NCBI GenBank assembly: GCA_036768485.1
Contig: JAVLUZ010000265.1
Coordinates: 1 to 64,000, forward strand
Origin: Mermis nigrescens
Taxonomy: Eukaryota; Nematoda; Enoplea; Mermithida; Mermithidae
Reading direction: 5' to 3'
DNA: 64,000 nt
A program made the translations under genes and the position numbers. The notes below the pieces were generated by a model. It was not told the DNA's origin. It made no database searches and saw nothing but the letters and a program-made list of their open reading frames with translations. Each line of letters starts with the position of its first letter. The first letter of the stretch is position 1. Of the stretch, positions 26,601 to 35,600 are shown in pieces.

Positions 26601-29600
26601 CGAGGTCCAGAGCCGAACCCCCGAAAATTTTGTAAGAAAGCACTCTAATTTTTGATTAGTAAAGTTAAAATTTTCGCAAATTGGCAAAATCTCGGTTCTG
26701 AATTAAGTCCTAAAAAACTTAAAATTGATTAGCACCTACACTGCACAAATTTTTTGAGCTGAAATGCGTTTTTCGACCTCTGCTAAGTATGTAGCGCAGC
26801 AACGGGTCGCAACCAATAAGTCATTGAAAGATGTATCAATGAGAATTTTGTTCTTACCATTTTCAGGCCCATTTGTGGCCTTCTTATTAACTAGTTCAGA
26901 AAACAGGAAATGCGCAAAAACACAAGAAAATTTGGCCTTTCCTTTCATTTAAAATAGAATTATTATAAAAGTTATGAAATAAAAGTTGGGTGTGATAAAT
27001 TATGCTATTCTCTTGTTTTGCCTTACACTGGTGTGCATGGTTACAATGTACGCAGCAGAATTCTAAAGCTTATATCTGCATTTTACCCTCAGATTAGAGT
27101 AAGGTTCGTTTACAAACCTGTCATGTGTATAAGCCGGTTTTTCAAGAACAAGGATGCTGTACCTGCTAAGCTACTCAAATTTAGTATATAAGTATACGTG
27201 TTCTAGCTGTATGGCTAGTTACATTGGCGAAACTCGCCGACATTTTGGGATTAGAATTGCAGAGCATACTGGCATCTCATTTGCTACAGGAAAGCCAATT
27301 CAGGGTGATAGCTTATCTGCTATTCACAAACATATCTCAAATAGCAATCATTTAAATACATCAGATTGCTTCAAGGTTATTAGTCGAGCATCCAACTCTT
27401 TTGATCTTTTAATCAAGGAGTCATTATACATAGCACGTGATCGTCCTATTCTCAACAATAATGTTTCATCATATCCTCTAAATTTGTTTTAATTTACTTA
27501 AATCCCACCTCTTTCATTTTCTTATAGTTTAAAATCTTTTATAATTCTCTTCATAATTTAATGGTATGTTTTAAACTTTAAGTTTCTCTTTGTTTACAAC
27601 TCTCGCTTAGCAAGCTCATTTTTCAAAACTCTTACTTAGTGAACAGTCGCTTCTAGAATCATGTGTCCTTGTAAAGAAAGATAAACAAAACAGAGAATGG
27701 ATAAATCGGTACGCAAACATTTTCGCACTTTTACTATTATGTTCAACAAGCATATGCAGTTTCATTCAATGAAGTAATAGTGCATTAAATCACTAAAGTG
27801 CTGCGAAGTGATGGATTATTTTAACAGATTCAAGCTTTTAAATTCATTGGATTTGTATAACAATAAATAATAATGACTCGGCGCGAAGCGCCGAAAAGTT
27901 TTGACGTTTGTGCCTTTTTAAACTCAACGTTCTGGACACATTGCGCCAGAAAAATCAACATAATTTCTGGAAAAATTCCAGGGGGCATGTGCCTCCATTC
28001 CCCCCGGCTACGCCTGTGATTCCGCAGTAATTTCGGCGCACTTCATAATGGAAAATATGCGAACATGTATGTACGTCTTAACAACTTGGCGACCAGGCGT
28101 ACTTTTTTATGAAATATCGCGAGTGTCGAGTTTAACATATTAATTTTGCTGGTGAATGAATCGTCCTTGTTCCGAATTTATTTACTATTTATACAATTTT
28201 TCTATGTACCAACAAATAAAATGCTATATTTCACCCCGAAAAAAGGTTCAACCCCGACTCCAAAAATCATGACCCCGGTCGGGGGTCGGGGTCGGGGTTT
28301 AGGCCGGGGTTTTTCGGGGTCGGGGTCCCCGTACGATCACTGCTTTTAAGTTCGTTTTAGGCATTTTATGGGTAAACAAAACAGCAATGTACTGGTCGGC
28401 GCGAAGCGCCTTAGATACAGTAATATCTTGCCCCATTAAACAATTGACTATAAGAGCAATGTTTTACATTTATAGGTAGATATATAATTGCCAACTCAAT
28501 TATAGTCTATTTCACGAAACCTTGTGCATACATCACATTTTCTGAATTAGTGCAAATCGATTACAAAAGCGAGTTAAATTAAAGCAAAAATCACGATACT
28601 GTGAATAGTAACTGATCAGCATATAAAGTTTTGCTAAGCAAAATTGTATGACAGTAGGCTGTCTATAAAGCAATTTTGTAACTACTCGCTTAAGTGCTGA
28701 GAATTGATTTCCATGCACAAGGTTTCGTGAAATAGACTATAGTAATTACATTCGGTTAATAAATACTGAACCCCTTAGTTGATTGTAAGACTGTGTATTA
28801 TAGGTGCACAAGGTCAGGGTCGGCAAGGGGAGTGAAATCCAAAAAGTCCAAAATAGTTAATTTAAAGTTTACGATTTTTTGCTGTTTTAATGATAAAAAT
28901 GGTCAAAATAGCCTATAAAACGTTTTTTCGTTGTAATATTGCATTTTAAAAGCATTTTTAGTCATTTTGACTGCATTGTATCACTTTTAACACTAAAAAT
29001 GCAAAAATTTATCAATTTTGCGGGCTTATTAAGTAAGAAGTACTCGGAAAAATTTTGACGTTTTCACTGCTTTTGACCCCGAAAATGATGCAAACAAAGT
29101 TCCATCAGCTCAAAATCGCCGAACAGTACCTGTCCGGCTGACCCTTCAGGAGGGGGTTATTACCTTTCGCACCCCCCATGTGCATGTATGGTGTTTATTA
29201 ACGGGCTTTTCGACTATATACTCGTGCACAGACCCGTATTCAGGATTCGCCTAAGGGAGGGGGTGCATCAAAGCTAAAATGGTCTATTCTCGGAAACTTC
29301 ACTGGAATAGGTAGTAAAAATCTCATTTTCTGACGTTTTTTAACGTGCTCTATCCTTCAAGATTATAGAATTCGAACTTTTCAAGAATATTCTCTTCTTA
29401 AAGTAGACTGTGAAAAGTGTCGATTCATGGTCGAGTTCAAGGCAGGCAAACTATGAAAAATACTTCGTGGCGCGAAGCGCCAAAAATCTGAAGATCTTAT
29501 GACAAAGACATGCAGTTTTTCTATCATTTAATGCATTATATTACCTTTCGAAACTTTATTTTCGGCCAAGGTGGGGCCCCCTTCCCTTCCCCTTAAATAC

Positions 29601-32600
29601 GGATCTGCTTGCACACATACTTTTCGTCCCATTGTAGGAAAATTTAAGACTAATTATTTTTGATGTTCTCCATTACGATGATTACATAGCATGGCCTTTT
29701 TGCGATGTTCATTCTGTTCAATGCATCTTTGTTCTATAGTAATGCAGCATTGTGCTGTCTCTATTGATTTGTTTGAAATACTTGGGATAGTCTGAGGCGA
29801 TTAAATATATATTTTACTTTGGGTGTCTGTCGTATTTCGAGCTTCTCTTTTTTACGAGTGTTGTGTCATCAGCACGGGCAGATTTTTTCGAAGAAATATT
29901 TACATTTGCAATCGGGCATGAATATGGGTTGTAAAAAAATTTACTCTAACAGTTAAAAGTAAAATATGGTTTAATTTGATGCCGACTGAGTACAACTTTG
30001 CTCTTCATGCATTAAAATATTATGTTCTTTGATCTCCATATCTGCGTGAATGGTACCAGTGTTTTTTTGTACAAGGTCCGTTTGCACTGGTACATAGATG
30101 GTCCCTAAAAGTCTTTGTACATTTTGCACACACAAATTCTTGGATACTATAATATGGTACAGTAACGATTTTAGTGTGGCAAAAACAGACATGCACGACC
30201 TTTGGTAGTGTATTTTAGCTTAAATTGGGTTTCTGAGGTCAAAAATCACTGATAATCGTCTCAAAACGGCGCGAAACTCCGAAAAATCACACGTTTTTCC
30301 TTTCAAAATGCAATTTCTGACATTATAAAGATATATGACAAGACAAGACAAGAAAGTGTTTATTGTCAGAATAATACACGAAATTTGATAAAACGCAAAT
30401 ACATGATAAAATAGTGACTGAACAAAAGGACATACAAAGATCACGGAAGTGATACAACTAGGTATGCCCAACAATAAATTTGTAAAATCAATGTTTAGGA
30501 GCTCTTTTTTGAACAAACGGATTTTGGGAGAGGAGACTATTTGATTAGGTAAGGAGTTCCAAATTTTTCGGTATCTTTGCGAAAAATCGTTGAGGTGAGC
30601 ATTGGAACGGACAACTGGTAACGTTAGTTTACGACTGTTAATTGATCGGGTAGTGCCTTGACTAAAAATGAAAAATTCATTAGCATCAATACAAGATAAA
30701 CCATTAATAATTTGATACATGAGACATAGACATATGTGAAGACGACGAAGTTCTAAAGAAGGCAGGTTAAGAAGCTTTAGGCGTTCAAGATAGGATAAAT
30801 TGCTATTAAAACCAAAAAGACGTTTAGTAAATTTACGCTGAACATTTTCAAGACGATTTGTATCATTTGCATAATATGGATTCCATACAGAAACAGCATA
30901 CTCAAGCATAGGTCTTACATAAGTAGTATAGGCCCTAACTAAAATATGTATCACGAGAAAGAAAAGCTTTGTGTATTAGAAAACAACGAGAAACAGCTTT
31001 TTTAATTATGTGATTTAAATGTTCCTTACAATTGAGATTGTGGGAAATATAAACACCCAGATCACGAACGGAACTAATATCATTTGGAATATTTATATTA
31101 TTCAAAGAATAAAGCTTTTTTGGATTATTTTTTCCAAGATGTAAAACTGCACATTTTTCCGAAGCAACAGGAAGTTGCCAATTTATAGACCAAATATAAA
31201 TATTGTCCAAATCTTTTTGTATTAAATGATTATCAGAAGATGGACCAAAGATTTTGACATCATCGGCAAAGAGGTAAATTTTACTGTGTTTAATCAAGTC
31301 ACATAGGTCTTTTACATAGATTAAGAATAAAGTAGGACTAATACAACTACCTTGTGGGACACCACTGCCAACAGGCATGAAGTCAGAAAAAACTCCGTTA
31401 ATACAAACACGCTGAAATCGACCATGTAAAAAGGATTTGAGCCAATTAAAAAGTAGACCTTTTATTCCATATTTAGAGAGCTTATATAAAAGCTTAGAAA
31501 AGGGAATTTTATCAAAAGCTTTAGAAAAGTCGATGTAAGCAACATCGACAGGAGTTCTATTACTCAAAGATACCGTCCAACTGTGTTTACATTTAAGTAG
31601 TTGTAATTCACAAGACTTTGATTTTAGAAAACCAAACTGAGAAGGAGATAAGAGTCTGTTTGTAGTGAGAAAATCGACAATTTTTGAATTTATCAAATTT
31701 TCCATGATTTTACTTGATGAGCAGCAAATAGAAATCGGCCTGTAATTTCTCACTAAAGCTGCGTCACCTTTTTTAAAGACTGGGGTTACATTTGCCAATT
31801 TCCATAAATTGGGGATAGTGCTAGTCAAAAATGAAACATTAAAGATACTAGCTAAAGGCTCAGCAAGATAATTTGAAAGTTTTTTCAAGAAAAAATGACA
31901 GCTCGGGACCAATAGAAAAAGAACCTTCTATTTGATTTAAAACCAGTTGCACGTTCCAAGCGTCAAAATGAATGGTTTGCAATGCAAAACCAGTCATCGA
32001 ATCTAAAAAAGGAAGATGATTATTATCAACAGAAAAAACAGAAGAAAAAGTAGTTATTAAACAAATTTACCTTTTCTAAAGGATCAGAAACGATTTTGTG
32101 GTCATGAAAAAGAGGTGGAAAGAAGCGATGATTATTCAACCGATTATTGACAAATTTATAAAATGATTTCAAACTTTTGTCAGAAAGAAGATTAATTTCT
32201 TCAGAAGCAGAGAAATTTTTAATTTCAAGATCCAATTTTTTACAAAAAGATTTATATTTGATTTTTGTATCGGTGGAGTGATAAAGTTTATGTTTTTTCC
32301 AAAGCAAACGTTTTTTAGTTAACATTCTTTTAATTAGTTTGGGATATTTACGTTTCATGGGCTTGGGGTGAGTTAATGGGACAAATGCATAAATTAAAGA
32401 GTGAAGCACTCCAACAAACAAATTATACATATCATTTACATTAGAACAAGTATCAAAAAGATCAGGCCAAGAAATCTGAGACAGTGCTAGACCTAACGCA
32501 TTAAAATCAGCTTTACGAAAGTTAAAAAAAGATGATATAGGATTTTGGACTGGCATCAAAAGACAATCAAATATAATTGAATTATGGTCACTATTAGAAA

Positions 32601-35600
32601 AAGGAATATCAACTTTTACGTTAGAAATTTGATCAGATGCAAAGAGAAGATCTAATATATTATTATCATCAGTATTTTCTGTTATTAATTGATGTAAACC
32701 AGTGCCCGAAAGTGTGTCGAAAAATAGGGTATTAAGATTATCAGTAGGAACCGAAGTTATCCACCAATTGATTTTTGGCAAATTAAAATCTCCTAAGATT
32801 ACAAAAGGGAAAGGAACAGAACAAGCCCATTCAATACATCTACATAAAATTTCAGCATAAGCTAGATCAAAATCAGGGGGTCGGTAAACCAAAATAAATC
32901 TGATCTTTCTATCAGAATCATAAATATCAGTTATTAGAATTTCGGGAGCTTTAAAAGCGGGTGGAGGATTTATTTGAATAGCATTAAAAGAAGTTTTAAG
33001 AAATAAAGCTACACCCCCACCACGTTTACCGTTTCGATCACAGCGGAAAATGCGATAATTTTTGCCAGGGCACAATAATCCATCGGAAATATCAATATGG
33101 AACCATGTTTCAGAAAAAAATAGAGCATCAAAACTTTCTTCATTCAGCAAAAAATGTAAGTTGCTAAGTTTGTTCAAAAGACTTCGAGCATTAGCATAAA
33201 AACATTGAAATTTTAAATAATCTTGGGGCGCGGATACCTAATGAGCGAGTCGCGGGCTATTAATATTTACATTAGGTTTACATTTAACGCAATCAGCACG
33301 AAAATCAATGTATAGTCCTTGTTCACCTCGAGATTTGCGATCATTCAGCTCATGAACCAGTTCGCGTTGCCGTTTTCGTTGTAGAAAAGATAGGTCAGGA
33401 CGACAACGTAGACGCGAAAGTGGGCCTTTGGATTGGACACGGACTGTCTTATTAATCAATGAGATAAAACGATGCCTTGCCTGAGCCGAAGTCAGGCAAA
33501 CTTTGACAAATTGAACGCGATTATCGTGAATGGGACCATCACGAAAGACGCGAGTAACGTCGGACGACACTAGATCATGACCGTCAGAATGAGAGTCGAT
33601 TAGAGATTTAACCTGATTTATGTCCTCGACACTGTTCGATAAAGGCAAATTGAATAAAACGGCATTGCACTTTTTAGAATCCCTTTCAATCGCATCATTT
33701 ATCATGGCAGACAAATCGTTTTTATCATAATCAATAGAACAATTTCGTGAACGTTCAAGACGATCAATTTTATTTTGTAAGTCAGCAAGCTGAGTAGCAA
33801 AATTGTCTAAACGTTGTTCAATATGCAGATATTTTTTCACAATCGGTCTACAATGGAAACAATAGAAAGTGGAATGGGGCTTTGAATAAGTTTCATAGTC
33901 ATGATCGTCAACTTTTAAGCAAGAAGTTTGACCCCAGTGTTCACAAAAATCACATAATAAAGCAGTATCGTCATCAGTGACTAACTTGTAGCAAATAACA
34001 CAGTCGGCAGAATTTTCATTTGCAGCATTTAATACAGCAAAGTTAGACGTACGTGATGGTGACCTGGCACTTAAACTGGTATCGATATTTTTCTCGAAGC
34101 GCAATTTCTTTTACCCATGGTAAAATCAAAGAAATACGTAGGCAGAATTGCAATATTGATCAAATTCAGTTAAAATAACGCATTGCGGCTCTTCAGCTAG
34201 AACATACAATTAGTCATTTCGGCGCGAAGCGCCGGAAATTTTCGCAAATTTCAAACCTTTTTTTGCAATTTTTGTCTTTACCAAAAATCTTTGTACATGT
34301 ACAAAGACGATCCCCGAAAAATACTGGTAGATACTCGTATATAAAATCAGTGTTAGAACGGTTTTATGCGGTAAAACCGCATTTCTTGAAATACTTTTAG
34401 CCCCTTTTGACTATTATATCACTTTCAACGGTAAAAACATGAAAATTCAACAATCTGGCCAAGAATTTCAGACTTCTAGACAATTTTGATGTAATTTTTG
34501 GTATTGTTAAAATTTTTTCATTATTTCTAGGTACTTTCGCTATATGAAATGATGCAGAAAATGTTCTGTAAGCTCCAAATCTCCTTTTAGAACCACGATT
34601 TTATTCGGCAAAATTTTTCCCGATGTACACAGACTTTTGGGGACCGTCTTCGTACATGCGAAGACGAAAACTGCAAAAAAGGTTTGAAATTCGTAAAAAT
34701 TTTAGGCGCTTCTCGCCCAAATGAGTAATTGTGTGTTCGTGTATATCTTTATAATGTCAAAATTGCATTTTGAAAGAAAAAATGTCGAATTTTTCGGTGC
34801 TGCGCGCCGTTTTGAGACGATTATTAGTGATTTTTGCCCTCAGAAACCCAGAAATTAGCTAAAATACACTACCAAATGTCGAACAATTCTGTTTTTGCCA
34901 CACTAAAATCGTTACTGTACCATATTATAGTACCCAAAAGTTTGTGTGTACAAAATGTACAAAGACTTTTAGTAACCATCTTTGTACATGTACAAACAAA
35001 CCTTGTACAAAAAAAACACTGTTCAGAACCTATCTGCCGCATTCTTAAACAGGAATAATATTCCTCACTCCTTTGTGGTGTCGTCAAAGATGAGGATTTT
35101 CGCAAGATAAAAGATACAGATACAGTTGAAACCCGTATCCATACATTCACAGCATGGGAATTCTGTCGGGGAGGTGGGGGTGGGATTGAAATTTTAGAGT
35201 GCTTTTTTTGGCCAAAAACGCTTAGTACGCGTCAAAAACATCGTTTCTTGGCGTTTCTGACGATGCTCGTTCTTTTCAAAGTATAAAAAGAGAATATTTC
35301 GAAAAAATAAAAAAAAGTCGAATAAATTGAAAAATTTGACAATTTTAAGCAAATAGATAGCGAATACGCTTTAAAAAGCATCTTTTCTACGAATTTTCAT
35401 GAAATTTTTGGGAACTTCTGAAAAATCGCGAATTCTGGGGGGTAAATACCTCCTCCAAACCCCACCCTCCAGGATCATGTATGCCCGCCCGTATCCGGGA
35501 TTTATTGGGAGGGGTGAAAATTTTGAGGTCAAATATACCGAGAATCATCGGGAGATAGACCAAAGTAAACGCATTTTTGAGAATATATCGATAGGCTCTA

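Larger units (their letters stand above)
25899..28342. mobile_element. Family D hAT-type element with perfect 16-bp TIRs
   Basis: Ends CAGTGATCGTACGGGG and CCCCGTACGATCACTG are perfect inverted repeats. Flanks CTTTTAAG (25891-25898 and 28343-28350) are a perfect 8-bp duplication. Just inside lie GC-rich runs of GGGGTCGGGGTCGGGG. On the minus strand near 26140-26220 a short helical-looking tail ([17 protein letters not shown], then stop) may be the last codons of a former transposase. The middle is occupied by a truncated family F element with a Penelope-like fragment. It lies in UPB1 intron 9. Confidence 0.92.
30337..34198 (-). mobile_element. CR1-like non-LTR retrotransposon, near full length
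   Basis: A 3.86-kb minus-strand LINE with two ORFs. The 3' end carries a short tandem CTTGT tail after an AATAAA-like site (complement at 30337-30362). The 5' leader beyond ORF1 is about 95 bp. Both borders are defined by the interrupted family B target. No target duplication was visible. ORF2 has several frameshifts, so this copy is inactive. Confidence 0.9.
30058..34340 (+). mobile_element. Family B MITE split by a LINE insertion
   Basis: The left part (30058-30336) starts CAGTGTTTTTTTGTACAAGG and stops at ATTATAAAGATATAT. The text resumes at 34199 with AGAACATACAATTAGTC, exactly as in the unbroken copy at 50425-50864. The right part ends imperfectly near 34330. Confidence 0.82.

Noticed and set aside
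30220..30336. C-terminal tail of the LINE frame beyond 30337
   Set aside because: The sequence is the interrupted MITE, not LINE; it is a read-through after loss of the stop.
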